Source: Acidobacteria bacterium RIFCSPLOWO2_12_FULL_66_21
GTDB taxonomy: Bacteria > Acidobacteriota > Vicinamibacteria > Vicinamibacterales > 2-12-FULL-66-21
Direction: 5' to 3'
Assembly: GCA_001767455.1 (NCBI GenBank)
Contig: MELC01000068.1
Coordinates: 1-64,000 of the forward strand
DNA length: 64,000 nt
Positions 44,378 through 54,776 of this stretch are shown one piece after another; positions within the stretch are counted from its first letter, which is position 1; every line of letters starts with the position of its first letter. Below the pieces are notes generated by a model. It was not told the DNA's origin. It searched no databases and saw nothing but the letters and a program-made list of their open reading frames with translations. A program made the translations under genes and the position numbers.

Positions 44378-45814
44378 TCAGAAGATCGTCGAGATCGAGT
44401 CGAGCGCCACGTCGAGCACTCGTGTCGGAAGGACCCCGAGGTAGAAGGTCGCCACCGTGGCGAGGCCCAGACCGGTCATCGCCATGCGGGAGATGCGTGG
44501 GCGGACCACGTCGGCCCCCTCCGTCATGTACATCATGACCACGATCCGGAGGTAGAAGAAGACGGAGATGACGCTCGTCAGCACGCCGATGATCGCGAGG
44601 GCGTAGTGCCCTTCCTGCACGGCGGCGGTGAAGATGTACCACTTGCCGATGAACCCCGCGGTCGGCGGGATCCCCCCGAGCGACAGCAGGAAGATCGTCA
44701 TCAATCCCGCGAGCCCGGGACGCGTCCGCCACAACCCCGAGAAGTCGCGCAGCTCGTCGTGCTGGTGCTTCGCGGTGCCGAGCAGCGCGACGATGCCGAG
44801 CGCGCCGATGTTGGTCACGGCGTACGAGAGCAGGTAGAAGAGGATGGCCGCCTTGCCCGCGCTGTTGGCCGAGACGATGCCGAGCAGCATGTAGCCGGCG
44901 TGCGCGATGCTCGAATACGCGAGCATCCGCTTGATGTTGCTCTGCACGACGCCGACGACGGTCCCGAGAATCATCGTCGCGGCGGCCACCACGGCGAGAA
45001 TGGGAATCCAGTGGACCTGGAGCGGCTCGAGCGCCGACAGGAACACGCGCACGAACGCGGCGAAGGCCGCGGCCTTGACGCCCGTCGACATGAACGCCGT
45101 GACGATCGTCGGCGCTCCCTCGTACGCGTCGGGCGTCCACATGTGGAACGGCACGGCCGAGATCTTGAACGCGAAGCCCACCGCGAGCAGCCCGACGGCC
45201 AGCAGCGCGAGCATCGGCGGCGCGCCGGTGGCCTGCGCGGACAGCGCCCGGCCGATGTCCTCGATGCGCGTCGAGCCGTTCGAGACCGCGAAGGCGAACG
45301 CAATCCCGTAGAGGAAGAACGCGCTCGAGAACGCACCGAGCAGGAAGTACTTGAACGCCCCTTCCGAACCCGCCGGGCTCTCGCGGCGAATCCCCGTCAG
45401 CACGTACACCGCGAGCGAGAGGATCTCGAGCGCGATGAAGATCACGAGCAGGTCGGTCGCCGCGGCCATCATCATCATGCCGCTGATGGCAAAGAGCGTC
45501 AGCGCGTAATACTCGCCCGCGGGGATGTGCTCGCGCTCCACCACGTCGTTCGAGAACATCATCGTCAGGATGCCGATGACGCAGAGAACGAGGTTGATGA
45601 ACAGCGCGAAATTGTCGGATCGGATGACGAAGAAGCTGTGCGCGTCGGTGTTCCACAGGAACAGCGAGGCCACCGCGGCCCCCACCAGCCCGATCAGGCC
45701 GAACCCGTAGATCGGCATGCGCTCGCCCGGCAGGCGGATCGCTTCGGCCAGCATGGCCGCGACCGCCGAGAGCACGACGATGACGATGGGGATGATGGCG
45801 GCGTAGTCAGTCAT
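44378..45814 (-). CDS. nuoN: NADH-quinone oxidoreductase subunit N
   Basis: 478 residues, about fourteen transmembrane helices. It is one of three antiporter-like proton-pumping subunits of complex I. The family's discontinuous-helix Lys/Glu region is visible in LEILSLAVYVLTGI, FKISAVPFHMWTPDAYEGAP and NIKRMLAYSSIAHAGYMLLG; GGIPPTAGFIGKWYIF is typical of NuoN. The ATG overlaps the nuoM stop (ATGA). It is the last gene of the operon; the nested inverted repeat follows after about 25 nt. Confidence 0.96.
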   Translation of the reverse strand: MTDYAAIIPIVIVVLSAVAAMLAEAIRLPGERMPIYGFGLIGLVGAAVASLFLWNTDAHSFFVIRSDNFALFINLVLCVIGILTMMFSNDVVEREHIPAGEYYALTLFAISGMMMMAAATDLLVIFIALEILSLAVYVLTGIRRESPAGSEGAFKYFLLGAFSSAFFLYGIAFAFAVSNGSTRIEDIGRALSAQATGAPPMLALLAVGLLAVGFAFKISAVPFHMWTPDAYEGAPTIVTAFMSTGVKAAAFAAFVRVFLSALEPLQVHWIPILAVVAAATMILGTVVGVVQSNIKRMLAYSSIAHAGYMLLGIVSANSAGKAAILFYLLSYAVTNIGALGIVALLGTAKHQHDELRDFSGLWRTRPGLAGLMTIFLLSLGGIPPTAGFIGKWYIFTAAVQEGHYALAIIGVLTSVISVFFYLRIVVMMYMTEGADVVRPRISRMAMTGLGLATVATFYLGVLPTRVLDVALDSISTIF

Positions 45815-47478
45815 ATTTTCTTGTCGCTTGCCGCAGCCCGTCGCTCGCAGCTCGTGGCTCGTGGCTCGCTGGTCGCAGCTCGTGGCTCGTGGCTCGTGGC
45901 TCGTGGCTCGTCGCTCGTCGCTCGTGGTTCGCGGCTCGCTGGTCGTCCCCGAGCCCCGAGCCCCGGCTGCGAAGCGCGTGCGGTCGCCGGCATGCGCCCC
46001 TCGATGCGGGCGATCGTGCGGACGATCGAGGGCTCCATCGGGCGCAGGAAGAGCGCGGGCGCGACCCCCATGAAGATGGCGACGGCGGCCGACGGGATCA
46101 TCATCCCCCACTCGCGCGCGTTCAGGTCCGGCAGTCCCCGGTTCTTCTCGTTCGTGACGCGCCCGTAGTTCACACGCTGGAACATCCACAGCATGTAGAC
46201 GGCCGACAGGATCACGCCGGTCGCCGCACACGCGGTCAGCCGCGGGTCCCACCGGAACGCGCCGATCAGGATCAGGAACTCGCCGACGAACCCGTTCGTG
46301 CCCGGGAGCGCGATCGACGAGAGCGTGATGAGCAGGAACGCGGCCACCAGGCGCGGCATCACCGCCTTGAGGCCGCCGAACTCGGAGATGAGCCGCGTGT
46401 GCCGGCGGTCCGAGAGCATGCCGACGATCATGAACAGCGCGCCGGTGCTGACCCCGTGGTTCACCATCTGGTACACCGCGCCCTGGACCCCCTGGACGTT
46501 CACCGCGCACAGTCCCAGGACGACGAAGCCGAGATGGCTGACGCTCGAGTAGGCCACGAGCTTCTTCAGATCCGGCTGCACCATCGCGACGAGCGCGCCG
46601 TAGATGATCCCGATGACGGCGAGGAGCGCGATCCACGGCGCGAACACGTGCGCCGCGTCCGGGAACAGCGGGAACGCGAACCGCAGCAGGCCGTAGGTGC
46701 CCATCTTCAGCATCACGCCCGCGAGGATCACCGAGCCGGCCGTCGGCGCCTCGACGTGCGCGTCGGGCAGCCACGTGTGGAACGGGAAGAGCGGCACCTT
46801 GATCAGGAACGCGAGCGCGAAGGCGAGGAAGAACCACTTCTGCATCGCCCACGGCAGCGTGACGGTGTGGAGCTCCCGGAGATCGAAGCTCGGCGCGCCG
46901 TTGGCGGCCGAGTACGCCCACGCCAGGCCGATGATGGCGATGAGCATGAGGACGCTGCCCGCCATCGTGTAGAGGATGAACTTCACCGCCGCGTAGATGC
47001 GGCGCTCGTAGCCCCAGATCCCGATGAGGAAGTACATCGGAATCAGCACGGCGTCCCAGAACAGATAGAAGAGGAACAGATCGATGGCGACGAACACGCC
47101 GAGCAGCGCCGTCTCGAGCGCGAGCAGGAAGAAGCAGAAGACCTTCACGCTCTTGTGGACCGCCGCCCACGACGACAGCAGCGCCAGCGGCGTCAGGAAA
47201 CCGGTGAGCACGACGAGGAAGAGGCTGATCCCGTCGACGCCGAGGAGATACTGGATGCCGAAGGCCGGGAGCCACGCGCGCTGCTCCACGAACTGGTAGT
47301 CCGCCGACGCCGGATCGAAGCGCCACCACAGGTAGAGCGTGGCGGCAAAAGTGACGAGCGACACGGCCAGCGACAGCCCCCGCACGAGCGGCTCGCGATC
47401 GTGACGGTCGCCGCGCCCGCCCGCGGCGAGGACGAGCAGCGCCCCCGCCAGCGGCAGGAACACGATTACTGACAGCAT
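45811..47478 (-). CDS. nuoM: NADH-quinone oxidoreductase subunit M with repeat-derived tail
   Basis: 555 residues; NuoM normally ends near residue 500-510. Antiporter-like subunit with about fourteen helices; KVPLFPFHTWLPDAHVEAPT, LKKLVAYSSVSHLGFVVLG and LPGTNGFVGEFLIL are diagnostic. Residues 511-555 are not a NuoM sequence: they repeat EPRATSD / EPRATSH / EPRATSC with a seven-residue period because a 7-nt GCTCGTG array is translated (7 nt x 3 frames). The stop falls in the nuoN overlap. The extra tail is hydrophilic and basic and would follow the last helix. Confidence 0.95.
   Translation of the reverse strand: MLSVIVFLPLAGALLVLAAGGRGDRHDREPLVRGLSLAVSLVTFAATLYLWWRFDPASADYQFVEQRAWLPAFGIQYLLGVDGISLFLVVLTGFLTPLALLSSWAAVHKSVKVFCFFLLALETALLGVFVAIDLFLFYLFWDAVLIPMYFLIGIWGYERRIYAAVKFILYTMAGSVLMLIAIIGLAWAYSAANGAPSFDLRELHTVTLPWAMQKWFFLAFALAFLIKVPLFPFHTWLPDAHVEAPTAGSVILAGVMLKMGTYGLLRFAFPLFPDAAHVFAPWIALLAVIGIIYGALVAMVQPDLKKLVAYSSVSHLGFVVLGLCAVNVQGVQGAVYQMVNHGVSTGALFMIVGMLSDRRHTRLISEFGGLKAVMPRLVAAFLLITLSSIALPGTNGFVGEFLILIGAFRWDPRLTACAATGVILSAVYMLWMFQRVNYGRVTNEKNRGLPDLNAREWGMMIPSAAVAIFMGVAPALFLRPMEPSIVRTIARIEGRMPATARASQPGLGARGRPASREPRATSDEPRATSHEPRAATSEPRATSCERRAAASDKKI
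45838..45945. repeat. GCTCGTG heptad array inside the end of nuoM
   Basis: About fifteen imperfect copies of GCTCGTG/GCTCGTC/GCTCGCT. Unlike most other arrays it lies inside a reading frame and has only one orientation. The words are unique to this locus in the window. Confidence 0.9.
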
Positions 47479-47491
47479 ATCGACTCGCGCA

Positions 47492-49594
<2,103 letters not shown>

Positions 49595-49603
49595 CAATGT
49601 CTC

Positions 49604-49632
49604 TGTAGGGGCCGTTCGCGAACGGCCCCTAC
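49604..49632. repeat. perfect palindrome GTAGGGGCCGTTCG...CGAACGGCCCCTAC
   Basis: Inverted repeat of 14 bp per arm, centre GC/CG. It spans the short gap between nuoK and nuoL and includes the nuoK stop codon (TAG, 49629-49631). Likely a hairpin in the mRNA of the operon. Confidence 0.85.
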
Positions 49633-49931
49633 CATTTGAGCGCCGTGAACGCGTCCGGGTTCAGCGTCTCCCTGTGGCGGAACAGCGAGATGACGAGCGC
49701 GAGACCGACGGCGGCTTCGGCGGCGGCCACGGTCATGACGAAGAAGGTGATGATCTGGCCGTCGACCGTGCCGAGGTACCGGCCGACGGCGACGAAGGTC
49801 AGGTTCACCGCGTTCAGCATGATCTCGATCGACAGCAGCACCGTGATCAGGTTGCGCCGCAGGAACACGCCGGCGGTGCCGATGGCGAACAGGACCCCCG
49901 ACAGCACGAGGTAGTAGTTCAGCGGAACCAT
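49629..49931 (-). CDS. nuoK: NADH-quinone oxidoreductase subunit K
   Basis: 100 residues, the usual size, three transmembrane helices. LVLSGVLFAIGTAGVFLRRN and LLSIEIMLNAVNLTFVAVGR carry the conserved membrane glutamates. The start MVPLNYYLVLSG is chosen because it follows the nuoJ stop by 1 nt; the longer frame overlaps nuoJ. The stop codon lies inside the palindrome at 49604-49632. Confidence 0.96.
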   Translation of the reverse strand: MVPLNYYLVLSGVLFAIGTAGVFLRRNLITVLLSIEIMLNAVNLTFVAVGRYLGTVDGQIITFFVMTVAAAEAAVGLALVISLFRHRETLNPDAFTALKW

Positions 49932-49932
49932 C

Positions 49933-50448
49933 TCAGTGTTCCCTCCGCGCGAGGACGACCGCGCCAATCATCGCGACGAGGATGAGCACCGACGTGGCCT
50001 CGAACGCGAAGGCGTGGCGCGTGAAGAGCGAGGCGCCGATGAGCGCGACCGAACTGACCGAGGCCGCGGCGGGGTCCTGCGGGAACCACCCCAGGCCGAT
50101 GCGCGAGAGCGCCCAGACGATCTCGGCGCCCAGCAGCAGCGACAGGATCACGCCGATCCGGATCCCCGTCGGGCCGAGCAGCGCGGACACGGCCGGCGGC
50201 GCCGGCTCCTCGCGCGGCACGTTCAGCAGCATGACCACGAAGAGGAAGAGCACCATGATCGCGCCGGCGTAGATGATGATCTGCGTCACGGCCGTGAACG
50301 GCGCGTCGAGCAGGACGTACAGCCCCGCCAGCGCGCCGAACGACGTGATGAGCAGCATCACGCTGTGCATCGGGTTCTTCTGTCCGACGACAAGCACCGA
50401 CGCGACGACGGCGATGGCGGCAAAAATGTAGAAAGCGATTACGTCCAT
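49933..50448 (-). CDS. nuoJ: NADH-quinone oxidoreductase subunit J
   Basis: 171 residues, five hydrophobic spans. KNPMHSVMLLITSFGALAGL and TAVTQIIIYAGAIMVLFLFV are diagnostic of NuoJ. The ATG overlaps the nuoH stop (TAATG). It contributes to the E-channel beside NuoH, NuoA and NuoK. Confidence 0.95.
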   Translation of the reverse strand: MDVIAFYIFAAIAVVASVLVVGQKNPMHSVMLLITSFGALAGLYVLLDAPFTAVTQIIIYAGAIMVLFLFVVMLLNVPREEPAPPAVSALLGPTGIRIGVILSLLLGAEIVWALSRIGLGWFPQDPAAASVSSVALIGASLFTRHAFAFEATSVLILVAMIGAVVLARREH

Positions 50449-51485
50449 TACCCAATCCACAAAATCAATGCCGCGGTCGCCAGCAGGTTCAGCACGGCGA
50501 CCGGCAGCAGGTACTTCCAGCCGAACTCCATCAGTTGGTCGTAGCGGTAGCGCGGCAGCGTCCACCGCATCCACACGTAAAAGAACAGGATCAGGAACAC
50601 CTTGACGAGGAACCAGACCCACGCGAGCCAGTCGGGCAGGAAGGGTCCCAGCCATCCTCCGAGGAAGAGGCTCGTCGCGACCGCCGAGACGGTGACCATG
50701 TTCACGTATTCCGCCAGGAAGAACATGGCGAAGCTCATCGAGCTGTATTCGGTGTGGTACCCCGCCACCAGCTCCTGTTCCGCCTCGGGAAAGTCGAACG
50801 GCGCGCGGTTGGTCTCGGCCACGCCGGCGGTCATGAAAATGAGGAACCCGATCGGCTGGAGGAAGACATACCAGCGCGGGATGAACCCCCACCACGTGCC
50901 CGCCTGGTTCAGCACGATCTCGCGCAGCGAGAGCGACCCGGCCAGCATGATGACCGCGGCGAGCGCCAGGCCGTAGGACAGCTCGTAGCTGATCATCTGC
51001 GCGGACGAACGCAGCCCCCCGAGCAGCGAGTACTTGCTGTTCGAGCTCCAGCCGGCGAGCACGATGCCGTAGATGCCCATCGAGGTGATCGCGAAGATCA
51101 CGAGTACCGCGACGTTGACGTCGGTCACCTGGAGCGGGATGGGCTGATCGAGCAGGCCCCAGAGCGTCGTGCTGGTGCCGAACGGAATCACCGCAAACGC
51201 CGCGAACGCCGCCGCCGCCGAGATGACCGGCGCGATCGCGAACAGCAGCGCGTCGGCCGCCTTCGGCCGGAGCTCCTCCTTGAAGAGCAGCTTGATGACG
51301 TCGGCAAACGGCTGCAGGACCCCTTCGAAGCCGACACGGTTCGGCCCGTTCCGATCCTGGATGTACGCGCAGACCTTGCGCTCCATCCAGACCATGAACG
51401 CCGCCGACAGCACGAGCATGTTGAAGACGACGAGAATCAGCCCGAGGTGGGCGAGAACGGCCGGGGGAGGCAGCCAGGCGGGCAT
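50448..51485 (-). CDS. nuoH: NADH-quinone oxidoreductase subunit H
   Basis: 345 residues, eight helices. It forms the quinone chamber with NuoB and NuoD. MERKVCAYIQDRNGPNRVGF, LLFKEELRP and AETNRAPFDFPEAEQELVAG are the conserved quinone-tunnel loops. The start ATG overlaps the nuoF stop (TGATG). In most 14-gene operons nuoG stands between nuoF and nuoH and nuoI follows nuoH; here nuoF runs directly into nuoH and nuoH directly into nuoJ. Confidence 0.96.
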   Translation of the reverse strand: MPAWLPPPAVLAHLGLILVVFNMLVLSAAFMVWMERKVCAYIQDRNGPNRVGFEGVLQPFADVIKLLFKEELRPKAADALLFAIAPVISAAAAFAAFAVIPFGTSTTLWGLLDQPIPLQVTDVNVAVLVIFAITSMGIYGIVLAGWSSNSKYSLLGGLRSSAQMISYELSYGLALAAVIMLAGSLSLREIVLNQAGTWWGFIPRWYVFLQPIGFLIFMTAGVAETNRAPFDFPEAEQELVAGYHTEYSSMSFAMFFLAEYVNMVTVSAVATSLFLGGWLGPFLPDWLAWVWFLVKVFLILFFYVWMRWTLPRYRYDQLMEFGWKYLLPVAVLNLLATAALILWIG

Positions 51486-52783
51486 CAGTGCGCTCCCGCC
51501 GCCACCCGCCATCCGCGCCAGTCGGACGGCACGGTGCACCGCCCCTCACGCACGTGGTCCTCGAACTCCGACCTGAAGTTCTTGACCGTGGTGAGCGCGG
51601 GCGCCGCCGCGGCATCGCCAAACGGGCACAGCGTCTTGCCGGCGATGTTGCCCGCGACGCTCGCGATCAGATCGATGTCGCGCATCGACCCTTCGCCGTT
51701 CTCGAGGCGCGTGAGGATCTTGTACAGCCAGTCGCCGCCTTCGCGGCACGGTGTGCACTTCCCGCACGATTCGTGCCTGTAGAAGTACATCAGGTTCTTC
51801 GCGACCCAGACCATGCAGGTCGTCTCGTCCATGACGATGATCGCCGCCGATCCCAGCATCGATCCCGCCTTCGCCACGTCGTCGAAGCTCGCCGGAATAT
51901 CGAGCTGGTCGGGCAGCAGCATCGGCACCGACGATCCGCCGGGAATGACCGCCTTGAGCCGATGGCCGTCGCGCACGCCTCCCGCATAGTCGAAAATCAG
52001 CTCGCGCAGCGTCGTCTTCATCGTGGCTTCGTAGACGCCGGGCTTCTTGACATGGCCGCTGACGCAGTACAGCTTCGGGCCGAAGTTCTTGTCCGGGCCG
52101 AGCGACGTGTACCACTCGACGCCGTTCAGCACGATGCCCGGGACGTTGCAGAGCGTCTCGACGTTGTTCACGGCCGTCGGGCAGTTGTAGATGCCGGACA
52201 CGGCCGGGAACGGCGGCTTGATGCGCGGCTGCGCGCGCTTGCCCTCGAACGACTCGATGAGGGCGGTTTCCTCGCCCGCTTCGTACGCGCCGGCGCCGCG
52301 ATGGATGACGATGTCGCAATCGAAGCCGGTGCCCAGGATGTTCTTGCCGACGTAGCCCTTGTCGTAGGCCTTCGCCAGCTCGGCCTCGAGCACCTTCTGC
52401 ACGTGATAGAACTCGCCGCGGATGTAGATGTAGGCGACCTTCGCGCCGATGGCCCAGCACCCGATGAGACACCCCTCGAAGACGAGGTGCGGGTTGCGCT
52501 CCATGAGCACGTGGTCCTTGAACGTGCCGGGCTCGCTCTCGTCGGCGTTGCAGGCGATGTACTTCGGCAGCGGCGTGTCCTTCAGGACGAACTGCCACTT
52601 CAGCCCGGTGGGAAAACCGGCGCCGCCGCGCCCGCGCAGCCCCGAGGCCTTCACCATCTCGATGACGTCGCCGGGCTTCATGGCGAGCGCCTTCTTCAGC
52701 CCCTCGTATCCCTGGTGCTGAAGGAAGAAATCCAGGGTGTGGCCGTTGGGCTCTCTAACGTACCGTGTCAGGACTGGATCCAT
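51485..52783 (-). CDS. nuoF: NADH-quinone oxidoreductase subunit F
   Basis: 432 residues. It binds NADH and FMN and the N3 cluster. GLRGRGGAGFPTGLKW and AGAYEAGEETALIESFEG are FMN/NADH contacts; ESCGKCTPCREG with a further Cys in AGKTLCPFGD ligates [4Fe-4S]. The start is ATG 52783 with AGGAGC just upstream. It is separated from nuoE by an inverted heptad array but otherwise in operon order. Confidence 0.96.
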   Translation of the reverse strand: MDPVLTRYVREPNGHTLDFFLQHQGYEGLKKALAMKPGDVIEMVKASGLRGRGGAGFPTGLKWQFVLKDTPLPKYIACNADESEPGTFKDHVLMERNPHLVFEGCLIGCWAIGAKVAYIYIRGEFYHVQKVLEAELAKAYDKGYVGKNILGTGFDCDIVIHRGAGAYEAGEETALIESFEGKRAQPRIKPPFPAVSGIYNCPTAVNNVETLCNVPGIVLNGVEWYTSLGPDKNFGPKLYCVSGHVKKPGVYEATMKTTLRELIFDYAGGVRDGHRLKAVIPGGSSVPMLLPDQLDIPASFDDVAKAGSMLGSAAIIVMDETTCMVWVAKNLMYFYRHESCGKCTPCREGGDWLYKILTRLENGEGSMRDIDLIASVAGNIAGKTLCPFGDAAAAPALTTVKNFRSEFEDHVREGRCTVPSDWRGWRVAAGAH

Positions 52784-52802
52784 GCTCCTGCTTGTCTCTG
52801 TC

Positions 52803-52920
52803 AACGCCAAACTTCAAACTTCAAACGCCAAAGCCAAGACCAACTTCAAATTTCAAACCTCAAACTTTGGAGTTTGTAATTTGTAGTGGCTTTGGAGTTT
52901 GAAGTTTGAAGTTTGGAGTT
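52803..52920. repeat. heptad inverted array, CAAACTT family, between nuoE and nuoF
   Basis: Arms 52803-52836 and 52887-52920, each 34 nt, match in reverse complement at 32 positions. Words are CAAACTT, CAAACGC, CCAAAGC. The 50-nt centre holds further copies. It would fold into a long hairpin in the message. Confidence 0.92.
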
Positions 52921-52921
52921 G

Positions 52922-53527
52922 TCATTTCTCAACCTTCAAATGGCACCCGCTCAGCGCGGCTTCGCCCTTGGCTTTGATGTCATCGATCAGTTTCGAACAG
53001 CTCTCCGGCGTCGCGTGTTCGTGCCAGTGCTCGTTGTTGACCATCACGACGGGCGCGCGGTCGCACGCGCCGAGGCACTCGAATTCGAGCAGCGTGAACA
53101 TCCCCGACGGGTCTGTTTCGCCGACCTTGATGCCGAGCTTCTCGGAGAGCGACTCGGTCACCCGCTCGGCGCCGTTCAACGCGCACGACAGCGTGCGGCA
53201 CACCTGGAGCACGTACTTGCCGACCTTCTCCTTGAAGAACATCACGTAGTAGGTCGCGACGTCTTCGACTTCGGCGGGCGTCAGGTCCAGGATGCCCGCG
53301 ACGTGCCGCATGCCGTTCGCCGTGAGGTACCCCTCCTGCTCCTGCACCAGGTACAGCGCGGCGAGCACCGCGGACCGCTTCCGCTCCGGCGGATACTCCG
53401 TCAGGATCTCGTCCAGCTTCGCGCGGCGCTCCGGCGTGAAGACGAACGGCGCCCCTTCGTCGGCGATCTTGCGCTCCGAGTGGTGGAACCGCCCGGGGTC
53501 GTACTCCATCAGCGGATGGAAGCTCAT
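52922..53527 (-). CDS. nuoE: NADH-quinone oxidoreductase subunit E
   Basis: 201 residues. Thioredoxin-like [2Fe-2S] subunit: CRTLSC and CLGAC supply the four Cys ligands. VLAALYLVQEQEGYLTANGM and EVEDVATYYVMF are typical. The ATG overlaps the nuoD stop (ATGA). Confidence 0.95.
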   Translation of the reverse strand: MSFHPLMEYDPGRFHHSERKIADEGAPFVFTPERRAKLDEILTEYPPERKRSAVLAALYLVQEQEGYLTANGMRHVAGILDLTPAEVEDVATYYVMFFKEKVGKYVLQVCRTLSCALNGAERVTESLSEKLGIKVGETDPSGMFTLLEFECLGACDRAPVVMVNNEHWHEHATPESCSKLIDDIKAKGEAALSGCHLKVEK

Positions 53528-54705
53528 CGATCCACGTCTCCCATGACCACGTCGGTCGAGCCGATGACGGCGATGACGTCGGCGATGAGGCCCCCGACGA
53601 TCGCCCGGGGCAGCGCCTGGCAGGCATAAAACGACGGCGGTCGCAGCTTGATCCGGTACGGCCGGTTCGTGCCGTCCGAGACAATGCTGAAGCCGTGCTC
53701 GCCGCGCGGCCCCTCGACCGGCACGTAGGACTCCCCCGCCGGCACGGTGAATCCCTGTGAATAGATCAGGAAGTGCTGGATGAGCGCTTCCATCTCCGAG
53801 TAGACCTTGTCCTTCGGCGGCGGGACGATGCGGTAGTCCTGGATGTCGTAGACACCGCGCGGCGTGATGCGGGCGAGCGCCTGGCGCGCGAGCCTCGTGC
53901 TCTGGCGCATCTCCTCGATGCGCACGAGGTACCGGTCGTACACGTCGCCGATCGTACCGGTCGGAACCATGAAATCGTAGGTCTCGTACCCGAGGTAGGG
54001 GAACGCCTTGCGCACGTCGTACGGCACGCCGGCGGCGCGCGCGATCGGTCCGACGAGCCCGTAGGCGACCGCATCCTCTTTACCGATAATCCCGACGTTG
54101 CGGGTGCGTTTCAGCCAGATCTGGTTCCTGGTCAGCAGCGCCTCGTATTCGTCGAGCTTCGACGGGAACGCGTCGAGGAAGCTCGAGACCGCCTCGTGGA
54201 AGCCGGGCGGCAGGTCCTCGCGCAGCCCGCCGATGCGGATGTAGCTGGGGAACATGCGGAAGCCGGCGATCATCTCGTTGATGTTGAGCAGCTGCTCGCG
54301 CTCGCGGAAGCAGTACATCATCACCGAGACCGCGCCAATCTCGAGGCCGTGCGTGGCGAGCCAGACCAGGTGGGAGTTGAGCCGCTGCAGCTCCGCGAGC
54401 AGGACGCGGATGTTCTGCACGCGCTCCGGCATCTCGACGCCGAGCAGGCGCTCGACCGAGAGGCAGAACGCCAGGCTGTTGGACTGCGCGGCGAGGTAAT
54501 CCATCCGCTCGACGAGCGGGATCACCTGCTGCCACTTCTTCTGTTCGGCCGTCTTCTCGATGCCGGTGTGGAGGTAGCCGATCGTGGTGTCGGCGCCGAC
54601 GACCGATTCCCCCGCGAGCTGCAGCACGAGCCGCAGCACGCCGTGGGTGCTGGGATGCTGCGGCCCCATGTTGACGGTCATTATCTCGGAGCGAAGCTCG
54701 GGCAT
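53524..54705 (-). CDS. nuoD: NADH-quinone oxidoreductase subunit D
   Basis: 393 residues. Quinone-site subunit: NMGPQHPSTHGVLRL (conserved His), YLHTGIEKTAE, and the C-terminal IVGGLIADVIAVIGSTDVVM-type end are characteristic. NuoC is a separate gene rather than fused. It is separated from nuoC by gmhA and a GTAGCGCAG-family repeat, so this is the one place where the operon order is broken by a foreign function. Confidence 0.96.
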   Translation of the reverse strand: MPELRSEIMTVNMGPQHPSTHGVLRLVLQLAGESVVGADTTIGYLHTGIEKTAEQKKWQQVIPLVERMDYLAAQSNSLAFCLSVERLLGVEMPERVQNIRVLLAELQRLNSHLVWLATHGLEIGAVSVMMYCFREREQLLNINEMIAGFRMFPSYIRIGGLREDLPPGFHEAVSSFLDAFPSKLDEYEALLTRNQIWLKRTRNVGIIGKEDAVAYGLVGPIARAAGVPYDVRKAFPYLGYETYDFMVPTGTIGDVYDRYLVRIEEMRQSTRLARQALARITPRGVYDIQDYRIVPPPKDKVYSEMEALIQHFLIYSQGFTVPAGESYVPVEGPRGEHGFSIVSDGTNRPYRIKLRPPSFYACQALPRAIVGGLIADVIAVIGSTDVVMGDVDR

Positions 54706-54717
54706 CTCACATTACCT

Positions 54718-54776
54718 GTAGCGCAGCCCTTCAGGGCTGCACGCGGCCGGTCGGCAGGCCTGACGGCCTGCGCTAC
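54718..54776. repeat. GTAGCGCAG-family inverted element between gmhA and nuoD
   Basis: GTAGCGCAGCCCTTCAGGGC at 54718-54737 starts one palindrome and GGCAGGCCTGACGGCCTGCG at 54753-54772 starts the other; the outer GTAGCGCAG / CTGCGCTAC arms also pair across the whole element. The gmhA stop TAG (54773-54775) is read from the CTAC end of the repeat. Confidence 0.85.

Noticed and set aside
45889-47472. Long plus-strand frame opposite nuoM
   Set aside because: Arg/Asp/Gln-rich shadow of a real gene; no family resemblance.
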